Shown piece after piece: positions 8,629-16,408 of a stretch of 64,000 bases of DNA (position 1 is its first letter; every line of letters begins with the position of its first letter). The stretch covers positions 1,426,001 to 1,490,000 of the forward strand of contig OZ253474.1 in the NCBI GenBank assembly GCA_965261695.1. The letters run 5' to 3'. This DNA is from Bin5 sp965261695. Its GTDB lineage: Bacteria; Chloroflexota; Anaerolineae; Caldilineales; Caldilineaceae. A program made the position numbers and the translations under genes. The notes under the pieces were generated by a model. That model was not told the DNA's origin and searched no databases. It saw only the letters and a program-made list of their open reading frames with translations.

Positions 8629-9426
8629 TTACACGCGCCCGGGAATCTCCTTGCCGCGGATGAGCATGAACGGCGTGTTGCCCTGATTGGGCGTGCCTTC
8701 GACCTGCTTGCGATGCTCCTCATCGACGATGCCGAGGTAGCTCGTTTCGGCGTCGAGATAGTGGAGCGCGAGGCCGCGCCGTCGATTGGGTGTGGTGTTG
8801 GCGCCGGTGCGATGAAAGTTGAGGCCGTGGTGGAACATGCAGTGGCCCGCCTTGACCTCGACCGGTACCGGGTCGGCCACGTGCGGGAGCGCCAGGAAAC
8901 TATCCTTGTACTCACGGGAGATCGGCCCCCATTTATGGCTGCCGGGGATCACGGTCATGCAGCCGTTTTCGACGGTGGCGTCGTCCAGCGCGACCCAGCA
9001 GCTCACATGGTTTTGTGGGGCAACCATCGGCCAGGCCACCGAATCCTGATGCCAGTCGGTCATCGTGCCGTTGAAGCGGGGCTTCATCATCAGTTGATCG
9101 GCGTAGAACTTGATATTGGGGCCGAGGAGATCCTCGATCACGTCGACGATAGCCGCCTTCTTTGCCACCGTCTCGAAGAGTTCATCGTGGTAGGCGAGAT
9201 AGACCATCTTGCGGATCATGTCTATGCGCGGCTCGGTTGTCTTTTTGCCGTCGCTGAACTCCGCTTCGAGTTGAATGTACCGGGGCGGCACGTGGGTCAT
9301 CCGACCGGCCGCGTTATCCTCGCTGCGCTGACGGAGAGCCTGTACTTCCTCATCCGACAGCACACGTCCGTAGGGAAGATAGCCGTATTCGCCAAAAAAA
9401 TGTTTCTGTTCGGCAGTCAGAGTCAT
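8629..9426 (-). CDS. Phytanoyl-CoA dioxygenase (PhyH) family protein
   Basis: The 265-residue protein starts at ATG 9426, eight bases after a GGAGG. The iron(II)/2-oxoglutarate site is complete: the HxD pair is His126-Asp128 in TDWHQDSVAW, the distal histidine lies in FHRTGAN (about His205), and a nearby Arg binds 2-oxoglutarate. The NGCMTVIPGSHKWGP block is typical of the family. These enzymes hydroxylate diverse small molecules, and few bacterial members have known substrates. A second, distant member is at 45235. The gene lies downstream of a small membrane protein and upstream of the aldo/keto reductase. Confidence 0.92.
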   Translation of the reverse strand: MTLTAEQKHFFGEYGYLPYGRVLSDEEVQALRQRSEDNAAGRMTHVPPRYIQLEAEFSDGKKTTEPRIDMIRKMVYLAYHDELFETVAKKAAIVDVIEDLLGPNIKFYADQLMMKPRFNGTMTDWHQDSVAWPMVAPQNHVSCWVALDDATVENGCMTVIPGSHKWGPISREYKDSFLALPHVADPVPVEVKAGHCMFHHGLNFHRTGANTTPNRRRGLALHYLDAETSYLGIVDEEHRKQVEGTPNQGNTPFMLIRGKEIPGRV

Positions 9427-9475
9427 TTTCGTCCTCCACAATACTCACCGGTGTCGGCGAAGCGCGCCTTTCTTA

Positions 9476-9832
9476 TCAACGATGCAGGAGCTTTGGCAGG
9501 TTTAACTCTACGACGATTACGCCCAACAGTCCAAACGTGAAACTGGGCGCAACGAGCAGAAAGCTGCGCTGGAGAATGTAGAGCAAGACGAGGTCGGAAA
9601 GCAAGTGTTCCAAAATAGGGAACTGATCGCCGAGCAGCACCCAGGACGTATAGGCCCAATAGCCGCCAAAGAGTATAACGCTCACTACGGACGCCAACAC
9701 CAGCAGGAGAACCGCCTTTTCCTCTGCCAGCGCGAGAAGAATCCCGCACAATGTTGCAACGATGCTGAGCGCCAGCATGTCGGCGGGCCAGGCAACATAT
9801 CCGCCCACATCGGAAAGTGAGATCAGTCCCAT
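9476..9832 (-). CDS. Small membrane protein, unknown
   Basis: The 118-residue frame is strongly hydrophobic with three or four likely membrane spans, for example ALSIVATLCGILLAL, VLLLVLASVVSVILF and FTFGLLGVIVVEL. It has a short charged tail. The start ATG follows directly on an in-frame TAG and no ribosome binding site is visible. The real protein could therefore begin elsewhere, or this could be the end of a larger gene broken at the junction with the peptide-binding-protein fragment near 9850. No family is recognised. The long run of hydrophobic codons argues that it is or was coding. Confidence 0.45.
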   Translation of the reverse strand: MGLISLSDVGGYVAWPADMLALSIVATLCGILLALAEEKAVLLLVLASVVSVILFGGYWAYTSWVLLGDQFPILEHLLSDLVLLYILQRSFLLVAPSFTFGLLGVIVVELNLPKLLHR

Positions 9833-9849
9833 CTAGGCCAGAATGGCGG

Positions 9850-10490
9850 CGACCGCCAAGACCGCCAAGCAGGACGATATTGGGATCGTCCTTGTAGCGC
9901 TCATACTCCGCTGCGGTCACGCGGCCGGCCATTTGAATCTCGCCGTTTTCAAGCGCGGCAAAGGCGCTTGCGCCACACAGGCCAATGCGGAAGATGATGC
10001 GGTCCAGGTAGGGCCGGCCGGCGTAGTAGTCCTCGTTGGCTTCCAGAATGTAGTACTGGTCCGGCTCGAAGTCACCCATCGTGAAGGGGCCGGAGCCGAC
10101 CGGGTTACGGACGGCATACTCAGAATCGCCCAGTTCGGCGAAGGGGATGCCTTCCAGCAGATGTTTCGGCCAGATGTTGAAGGAGGCCATATTGTTGAGG
10201 ACGCTGCTGCGCGCCCGCACGAGATTCAACTCTAGGGTATAGTCGTCAGGCACCTCGATGCCGGAAATCCCGTCGGCCTCGCCATTTTCAAAGGCCTCGG
10301 CGCCGTCCAGTTGGCCCAGCCCGGAGGTGCGTCCGTGGGAAGCGCCGGTATCGGGGTGGAAGAACATCTGCAGCGAGAACTTCACGTCCTCGGCGGTCAA
10401 CGACTCGCCATCGTGGAAGCGCACGTCATCGCGCAGATGGAAGGTATAGGTGAGGCCGTCGTCGGAGACCTCCCAACACGTCGTCTGTGG
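9850..10490 (-). pseudogene. Internal fragment of a peptide/nickel-type ABC solute-binding protein (SBP_bac_5)
   Basis: The frame reads WEVSDDGLTYTFHLRDDVRF, then HDGESLTAEDVKFS, NPVGSGPFTMGDFEPD and PYLDRIIFRIG. These are the central blocks of extracytoplasmic family 5 solute-binding proteins, which deliver oligopeptides or similar ligands to Opp/Dpp importers. There is no signal peptide and no N-terminal quarter upstream of about 10490. The family match ends near 9850 (DDPNIVLLGG), although the frame stays open further. Only about 210 of some 550 residues survive. No transporter partner genes lie beside it. An intact relative of the same class is at 42747-44444. Confidence 0.75.
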
Positions 10491-10829
10491 GCGCTATAGC
10501 GAGGGTTTGCTATCGCGTCCGGTAGAGACGGGAGGTTGACTTCAGGACTGTTGGAGCAAGGACGCCAAAGAACAGCCCTTTCGGATTGTTTTTCGTCAAA
10601 GCCCGTCATTGAGGCAGGTACGGGGCAGGTTGCCAGACTTTCCAGACCGCGCTGAGTGAACAGCCAAGGACGCGGGGTTGATTAACGCGTATAATAGGCA
10701 GGCTCTACGATCAGACTACGATTTGTAAACCACATCCTTGCGGGCTGCGTCAAATCCACATTGCGCGCCATAGCGGTCCTGCAGGAGACGTGGAATTGCG
10801 ACTACCCTTCTACGCAGGACGCAATGTCG
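10491..10829. other. Intergenic region without recognisable gene
   Basis: This 339-base gap separates the solute-binding-protein fragment from comM. I see no convincing open frame. A TATAAT at about 10690 faces right, has no matching -35 and has no rightward gene to serve. The left end probably contains the deletion edge of the broken gene. Confidence 0.5.
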
Positions 10830-12356
10830 TCAAATCATCGGGCGCGGTCGATACTGTAAGGCCTCGGCCAGGTGGGGCGTGTCGATATTCTCGTCGCCGG
10901 CCAGGTCGGCGATCGTGCGGGCCAGTTTGAGGACGCGGTGATAGGCGCGGGCGCTCAGATCCATCTGGCGCACCGCGGCCTGCATCAGACTCTTGCCCGT
11001 CTCCTTCAACTGACAGAAACGCTGCACTTCGGCCGGACCCATATCCCCATTGACGGCGACATTGGCCTTGTCCACGCTGGCGAAACGGTCCTGTTGGCGG
11101 GCACGCGCCCGTTCCACCCGCCGCCGGAGGTGTGCGGACGGTTCGCCGCCGTCGAGGCCGGACAACTTCTGGAAGGGCACGCGCGCTACTTCAACATGAA
11201 TGTCGATGCGGTCGATCAACGGCCCGCTGATGCGGCTCTGGTAGCGCCGCACCGTCATCATCGAGCAGTTACATTGCTTGCGTTCATCGCCGAAGTAACC
11301 GCAGGGGCAGGGGTTCATGGCGGCCACGAACATGAAATTGGCGGGGAAGGAGAGGCTGCCGGCCGCGCGACTGATGGTGATAACCTTGTCCTCCAGCGGT
11401 TGGCGCAGGCTCTCCAGATTTTTGGTTCCGAACTCCGGCAATTCGTCGAGGAAGAGGACGCCGCGATGGGCCAGGCTGATCTCGCCAGGGCGAGGCATAC
11501 TTCCACCCCCCACCAGACCCGCATGGCTGATGGTGTGATGCGGTGCGCGGAAGGGGCGTGGGCGGATCAAAGGCCCGGCGCCGTCCAGTTCCCCGGCGAC
11601 CGAATAGATCCGGGTTATCTCCAGGGATTCGCGCAGCGTCGCCGCAGGCAGAATTGACGGCAGAGCGCGCGCCATCAGCGTTTTCCCACTGCCCGGCGGC
11701 CCCAGCAGGCGCACATTGTGGCTGCCGGCGCAGGCGATTTCGAAGGCGCGTTTGGCGTGTTCCTGGCCGCGGATGTCCTCGAAGTCGACAGGGTAGACAA
11801 CCTCCTCGTCGACGCTGAATGTGGCCGCGTTCTGGCGGGGGATCTCCTTGCTCCCAGACAGATGGGCCACGATTTCATTGAGATGCGCGACCGGATAGAC
11901 GTCGATGCCCTCGACGAGCGCGGCTTCGGGGGCGTTGGTCTGGGGTACGAACAGACGCCGGAAGCCGCTCTGTTGGGCCATGGCCGCCATCGACAGCGCG
12001 CCGTTCACGGGGCGCACGGAACCATCCAGCCCCAGTTCACCGACGACCAGTGCGTCATCCAGTTCGGCCAGCACCTGGCGGGTGGCGGCCATGATGCCGA
12101 GCGCGATTGGCAAATCGTAGGCGGGGCCCTCTTTGCGCAGGTCCGCCGGGGCCAGGTTGACTGTCAGGCGGTGTTGGGGAAAGAAGTAGCCGCTGTTGGC
12201 GATTGCGGAACGCACGCGTTCGCCGCTCTCGCGCACAGCTGCATTGGGCAGGCCGACGACGGTCAGCCGCTCCAGGCCGCTTGTGATGTCGACTTCTACA
12301 TCGATCTGTTCGGCATCCAGGCCGACTATCGCGCAACTCTGCACTTTGGCAAGCAT
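10830..12356 (-). CDS. comM: ComM/YifB-family Mg-chelatase-like AAA+ ATPase
   Basis: The 508-residue protein has normal length and all family domains. An N-terminal Lon-protease-like ChlI domain (about 1-170) includes LTVVGLPNAAVRESGERVRSA. The AAA+ domain has Walker A GPPGSGKT at 219-226 and Walker B VLFLDE near 300-305. Four cysteines in PCPCGYFGDERKQCNC (350, 352, 362, 364) suggest a metal knuckle, and a C-terminal Mg-chelatase-like helical domain follows. Known members drive branch migration of incoming DNA during natural transformation. The ATG at 12356 has GGAGG five bases upstream. It is followed upstream by a sugar isomerase 40 bases away, with no functional link. This gene hints at DNA uptake capacity, relevant to the mobile and decayed DNA nearby. 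Confidence 0.95.
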   Translation of the reverse strand: MLAKVQSCAIVGLDAEQIDVEVDITSGLERLTVVGLPNAAVRESGERVRSAIANSGYFFPQHRLTVNLAPADLRKEGPAYDLPIALGIMAATRQVLAELDDALVVGELGLDGSVRPVNGALSMAAMAQQSGFRRLFVPQTNAPEAALVEGIDVYPVAHLNEIVAHLSGSKEIPRQNAATFSVDEEVVYPVDFEDIRGQEHAKRAFEIACAGSHNVRLLGPPGSGKTLMARALPSILPAATLRESLEITRIYSVAGELDGAGPLIRPRPFRAPHHTISHAGLVGGGSMPRPGEISLAHRGVLFLDELPEFGTKNLESLRQPLEDKVITISRAAGSLSFPANFMFVAAMNPCPCGYFGDERKQCNCSMMTVRRYQSRISGPLIDRIDIHVEVARVPFQKLSGLDGGEPSAHLRRRVERARARQQDRFASVDKANVAVNGDMGPAEVQRFCQLKETGKSLMQAAVRQMDLSARAYHRVLKLARTIADLAGDENIDTPHLAEALQYRPRPMI

Positions 12357-12396
12357 TGAATCCTCCGGGGGTTTGAGTCTTCTCTGACCGGCGCAA

Positions 12397-13275
12397 TTAC
12401 TGATCAGGAGCCACCGGCATCTCCAGGCCGGCCAACTGCCAGGAACGCGCCAAAGAGTCGGCGACGGCCTGCGCGGCGGTGGCGGGGGCGAGCGCGCGAA
12501 TCGGTTGGCTGAACGGCTCGACCGTCACCGGGCCATCGTAGCCGATCGCATCCAGCGCCTGCAGAAATCCGGCGACATCGGTGAGGCCGCTCTCAGCCGG
12601 GAGCGTGCGTTCGTCGTCCAGTTGCTCATCGGCGCTGCGCCCGGCGATGGCGTCGTTGACGTGGACATTCACCACCTGCGCGTTGGACAGGCCGCGCACG
12701 GCGGACACGTCGATCTGGCTGGTGAAGAGGTGAAAGAGATCGACCAGGAGGCCGACATCCCCGACGCCGAGATCTGCGCCCAGTTGCAGAGCGCGCTCCA
12801 TTGTATGGATGAATGGGTATCGTTTTTCGTCGCGCAGTGTCTTGGGGCCGATCCATTCCAGGCCTAAACGGATGCCGTTCGCAGCCAGAACTTCAGCGAT
12901 TGGGCGTAGACGGTCCAGGTGGAATTGGTAGTTTTCGTCCCAGCGGCGTTCGTCATCTGCCGGCGAGATGACTGTGGACGTGCGGTCCGCGCCCAGTGAT
13001 TTGGCCAGCGCGGCCTGGGCCGGCAGTTCAGCCAGTTCCTGCCGCCAGGTATCTTCATCGCCCCGGTAGGTGACGGGCATACTCCAGACGCCGAACTGCA
13101 ATCCGGCGCGCGCCATCTCCGCTCCGATTGCGTCACTGCCCTGTTGCGCCGCGATCTGCTGAAGTTCGGTGATCGACACGTCGATACCGCCAAAACCGAA
13201 GCGACGCGCGAGTTGCACGGTTTCGCCAAATGGCACGTTGATACCCAAAGCTCTGGGACTGAAATTGGGAAACAT
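12397..13275 (-). CDS. Sugar phosphate isomerase/epimerase (xylose isomerase-like TIM barrel)
   Basis: The 292-residue protein starts at ATG 13275 with AGGAG six bases upstream; a longer in-frame start at 13473 would run into the MFS gene and lacks a signal. The AP-endonuclease-2 TIM-barrel pattern is present: GFGGIDVSITEL, RLGLEWIGP, VGLLVDLFHLF, VVNVHVNDA and GYDGPVTVEPFS. The Glu, Asp, His and Glu residues in these strands are the usual metal ligands. Members interconvert ketoses or dehydrate inosose-like compounds. It is 64 bases downstream of an MFS transporter, which suggests import and isomerisation of the same sugar-like compound. Exact reaction unknown. Confidence 0.88.
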   Translation of the reverse strand: MFPNFSPRALGINVPFGETVQLARRFGFGGIDVSITELQQIAAQQGSDAIGAEMARAGLQFGVWSMPVTYRGDEDTWRQELAELPAQAALAKSLGADRTSTVISPADDERRWDENYQFHLDRLRPIAEVLAANGIRLGLEWIGPKTLRDEKRYPFIHTMERALQLGADLGVGDVGLLVDLFHLFTSQIDVSAVRGLSNAQVVNVHVNDAIAGRSADEQLDDERTLPAESGLTDVAGFLQALDAIGYDGPVTVEPFSQPIRALAPATAAQAVADSLARSWQLAGLEMPVAPDQ

Positions 13276-13339
13276 GGTTCTCTCCTGAAGGTGTCGGGAG
13301 CCGCGGATTTTCAAATTTTCAATATGCGTTCTATCTTCT

Positions 13340-14803
13340 TCATCTATCGCGGCTGCCCAGCCCCAGGCTGGCTGTAATGCCCAGAAGACCGGCAAGCGCC
13401 ACATAGAGAAAAACCTGCTGGTAGGCTGCGATGGTGGGCAGACCGCGCTCGAGGCCGTTTTGCAGAAGAACACCGGCCAGCGCGGTGCCGGTAGCGCCGC
13501 CCACGAAGCGAATCATACTATAGACGCCTGCGGCTGTGCCCATCTCCTCCTCCTCCGTCTCCGACAGGGCGGCCTGATGCAAGGCGGCGAGCATGGTGCC
13601 AACGCTCAACCCCTGGAGAGCCAACAGAAGAATGATCAAACCGATGTGCGCGGAAGCCGGAAGCTGGGAGAGAAAGAAGACGGCCAGCGCCTGGCCGCTC
13701 AGACCGGCGAGCACCGGCCAACGGCTGCCCCAGCGGTCGGCAGCCTGGCCGCCGAATCGCACCATCACCGCCATTGCGCCGGGGTTGACCGTCAGCATGA
13801 GGCCCAGATAGCTAGGGCTGAAATCGTGGATGTCAACGAGATAGAGCGGGATCAGAAAACTGGCTCCGCCCATCACAAACATTCGTATGGCCGCGCAAAG
13901 GGAGGCGAAGCGAAAATTGCGGTAATTGAACAACTTCAGGGAGACGAAGGGATCGGGTCGGCGCTTCTCCCAGACCAGAAAGGCACTGAAAAACAACGCC
14001 AACGCCCCCAGAAGCCGCCAGTCCCGCAGAGGCTCCACACCGGTGATGGGACGGCTGGAAAGGTAGAAAAGAGCTACCGTCAGGGTACACGCCATCAACA
14101 GGACGCCGGTCCAGTCGAAGCTGCGCAAAAATTGCGGTTTCACGTCGCTGAGGCCGGCGGGAACACGCTGCCTCACCGCGTACAAGCCCAGCAGACCAAT
14201 CAACAGCGCCGGCGCGAAGGCCGCGCGCCACCCCCAGGCATCGACCAGAAACCCGGCGAAAAACGGGCCGATGGCTGCAGTCAATGGACCGACCGAACCC
14301 CAGGTGCCGAGCGCCTTGCCTCGTTCTCCATCGCGAAAGATGGTGGCGATTAAGGCCATGCCCAGTGGCATCATCCCGGCGATGCCGAACCCCTGCACCG
14401 CCCGCCCAATCATCAGCCAAGTCAGATTGGTTGCGAACAGGGCCATCGCCGACCCGGCGGAAAAGATGGCGATGCCGGCCAGAATGAGACGCCGCCGGCC
14501 CACACCATCGCTCAAGCGGCCATAGACCGGCGCCAGGATCATGTAGGGCAGCGTAAATGCGATGGCGGTCCAAGCGACTACATCGGCGCTCATGGCGAAG
14601 GTGTCGCGCAGGACTGGCAGGGCGACGCGGCTCATGGAAGAGCTTAGAGGCATGATCATCGAGGGAATCATGAGCGCGTAAAGGATCAGCCAGGCCTGCT
14701 GCGTCGGCAGAGCGCGCTCCGGCATGGGAACCGATTCGTCTTTCGATCCGTTTTTCTTGCGTAAGAAAACACGTTGAAGGATTGGGATGGTGGAACCTTC
14801 CAT
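13340..14803 (-). CDS. MFS transporter, DHA2/EmrB-like
   Basis: The 487-residue protein has a hydrophilic N-terminal tail of about 35 residues and then twelve to fourteen hydrophobic spans. MFS motif A is visible as GRLSDGVGRRRL near residue 95, and a motif-C-like GPLTAAIGPFFAGFL follows at about 170. This pattern fits the drug/H+ antiporter DHA2 group, though such proteins beside sugar isomerases can also carry metabolites. A promoter candidate lies 80-105 bases upstream. Together with the isomerase at 12397 and perhaps comM it forms a leftward transcription unit. Confidence 0.9.
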   Translation of the reverse strand: MEGSTIPILQRVFLRKKNGSKDESVPMPERALPTQQAWLILYALMIPSMIMPLSSSMSRVALPVLRDTFAMSADVVAWTAIAFTLPYMILAPVYGRLSDGVGRRRLILAGIAIFSAGSAMALFATNLTWLMIGRAVQGFGIAGMMPLGMALIATIFRDGERGKALGTWGSVGPLTAAIGPFFAGFLVDAWGWRAAFAPALLIGLLGLYAVRQRVPAGLSDVKPQFLRSFDWTGVLLMACTLTVALFYLSSRPITGVEPLRDWRLLGALALFFSAFLVWEKRRPDPFVSLKLFNYRNFRFASLCAAIRMFVMGGASFLIPLYLVDIHDFSPSYLGLMLTVNPGAMAVMVRFGGQAADRWGSRWPVLAGLSGQALAVFFLSQLPASAHIGLIILLLALQGLSVGTMLAALHQAALSETEEEEMGTAAGVYSMIRFVGGATGTALAGVLLQNGLERGLPTIAAYQQVFLYVALAGLLGITASLGLGSRDR

Positions 14804-14880
14804 GCAGGAACCCTTTCGGCACAGCGCGGGAATGGACGGCGGACCGCCGCTAGCCTTTAGCGGTTTAGGCGGCTCTATCT

Positions 14881-14908
14881 ATCATACCCGCGGGAGGCGA
14901 AATTGCAA
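14881..14908 (-). promoter_or_regulatory. Sigma-70-like promoter candidate for the MFS/isomerase unit
   Basis: On the minus strand TTGCAA (14908-14903) and TATGAT (14886-14881) are spaced by 16 bases, ending about 77 bases before the MFS start codon. The leader then carries a six-base inverted repeat, CCGCTA with TAGCGG (14847-14863), which could form a hairpin. Confidence 0.4.
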
Positions 14909-14950
14909 TGTGAAGAACTGCTGCGATACCGGCAGACCGACGGCATCCCT

Positions 14951-15132
14951 ATGGGTGCATCCCAGATTATTGTGCGTCGAGTAAAGCCAAGCGGTTGAAG
15001 CAGTTGAGGCCAGGTTTGACTGAGCGGAGTCGTGCGGAGTGCAGGCATCGCCAGCGGATCCCCTTTGGTCTTCTCAACCCCTTCTCCTCGTCTACCCTCT
15101 TTCATCTTAACGAAAAACTGGGATGCACCCAT
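14951..15132. repeat. Candidate 182-bp element with 15-bp terminal inverted repeats
   Basis: ATGGGTGCATCCCAG at 14951-14965 is matched by its exact inverse CTGGGATGCACCCAT at 15118-15132. The pair encloses 152 bases with no transposase, which is the architecture of a MITE-like non-autonomous element. No clean target-site duplication flanks it. A related string, TTGGGACGCACCCCAT, occurs at about 16119-16134. Confidence 0.4.
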
Positions 15133-15394
15133 GCAAGGGAGGCGCGCGTCGGCGCTGAGCAGTTGGGCTGCGCTCTTCCCGCCCGCGCACCACGATTTAC
15201 AGCATCGCGGTCACTCTGAGTACTGAAAACGCACAAAACGTACAGATTGGCGTTCGTTGAGACACTGTTGAAGTTCCGGTATCGGCGCCGCGCGCGGGTG
15301 AATCCAAGAATAGGGGCGAAATTTCGGCTGCGTCCGGGCTTATGGGCCGCTTGCAGGCGACGTGCGGGGCGCGCAGGTCAGCTGTGCCATGTAA

Positions 15395-15870
15395 GCAGTA
15401 ACGAGCGTTTACGAGCGTTTGCATGCAGTTACGAGCGTTTGCGAGCGTGTTCGAGCGCGCCAGGTCGCGTTTCGTCGCGTTTGGTCGCGTTTAGTCGCGT
15501 TTAGTCGCGTTTAGTCGCGCCAATTTTTTTTTGTGTTCGGACACGTTCGGGCACGTTTGGGCGTGTTCTTTCGTCATTTCTCGTCATTTCTCGTCATTCT
15601 TCGTCCCAAAATGGCTTTTTCGGGAATGGCGGGCAACGGGCGGTTGCGGCACTGGCTGGGCAGGGAGGGCAGCAGTTTGCTGCGCGTGGCTCCCCCGCGC
15701 AGGGGGCAGGATGTGTAAAATGGCATGGCATTCATTTGAAATCGGTATGCAGTTGCGGCAGGGCCGCGGCTGCGCTCGTTCGTCTTGCGCACAAGTGTAC
15801 TACAAAAGCGGGGCGTTTGCAGTTGCTGGAGATTCCAGGGTGTATCTCAGAATGGGGGAGCGTTTCTGAG
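15395..15870. repeat. Composite 10-bp-phased minisatellite plus conserved body, copy 1
   Basis: From about 15401 to 15607 almost every unit is ten bases long and in register. First come ACGAGCGTTT-like units, then TTAGTCGCGT units (about five), an AT-rich break, GCACGTTTGG-like units, and TCGTCATTTC units (three). A non-repetitive body of about 240 bases follows, containing TGGCATGGCATTCATTTGAA and a GCGGCAGGGCCGC hairpin. The whole block recurs in the same order and orientation at 49526-49968. Apparent open frames across it are not shared between copies, so it does not look coding. Confidence 0.85.
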
Positions 15871-16338
15871 TTGCTCTGAAGGGCAGGACTCGCAGCAGTT
15901 GTCTGAACTGTGGTTCAGGCAGTCAGTATGAAGGAGACAGTTGACGGCAGCGGCTCAGGCGGCGTCTTCGTTGACGAGAATCAGGCGAGCTGCGGTTCGA
16001 TTCTGGCGACAGGCAACCTGCATCTGTCACCCATTGGAGCAGTTCTTCAACAGGCGCGGAAGCCGAAACCGGCTGCGGGCGAGAGGCCCGCGATCGCAGG
16101 GGCACGTTCCCCAAAAATTTGGGACGCACCCCATCCCTTTCAGGCATTGACAAAACGCAGATGGCGTGCCAAGATACAGTTGCCAGGATCGATACTCACT
16201 GCCGATGAGCGGCGCTATGCGATTTTGGCATTTCAGCAACCCAGCGAAACAATTCAGTCGGCTGTCTTACGCAGGCCGGTTGTCGCGCGTCGATAGGGCG
16301 CCCGGCGCAGGCGCGTTGTGTCCGAGCCGCTTGTTACT
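15871..16338. other. Remainder of gene-free region with palindrome cluster
   Basis: No supported gene lies here; a 128-codon frame at 15910 has no family resemblance or ribosome binding site. At 16075-16123 three short palindromic segments follow one another: GCGGGC-GAGAG-GCCCGC, then GCGATCGC, then CCCAAA-AA-TTTGGG. This resembles a REP-type structured intergenic element. Confidence 0.5.
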
Positions 16339-16369
16339 TGCCACTTTGCGCGCTGATGGCAAAGTGGCA
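16339..16369 (+). promoter_or_regulatory. 10-bp inverted repeat upstream of MDR dehydrogenase
   Basis: TGCCACTTTG (16339-16348) and its exact inverse CAAAGTGGCA (16360-16369) are separated by 11 bases and end 39 bases before the start codon of the dehydrogenase at 16409. It could be an operator or a leader hairpin. No T-run follows, so a terminator is less likely. Confidence 0.4.
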
Positions 16370-16408
16370 GCGCATCGAACTGCCTGAACCCGCAAAGGAT
16401 TCGCCTCG

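Noticed and set aside
10690..10695. Perfect TATAAT facing right
   Set aside because: No -35 at a suitable distance and no rightward gene for several kilobases.
15401..15607. CRISPR array
   Set aside because: Units are ten bases and contiguous; there are no unique spacers and no cas genes.
15910..16296. 128-codon plus-strand frame
   Set aside because: No ribosome binding site, crosses a cluster of palindromes, and no family resemblance.
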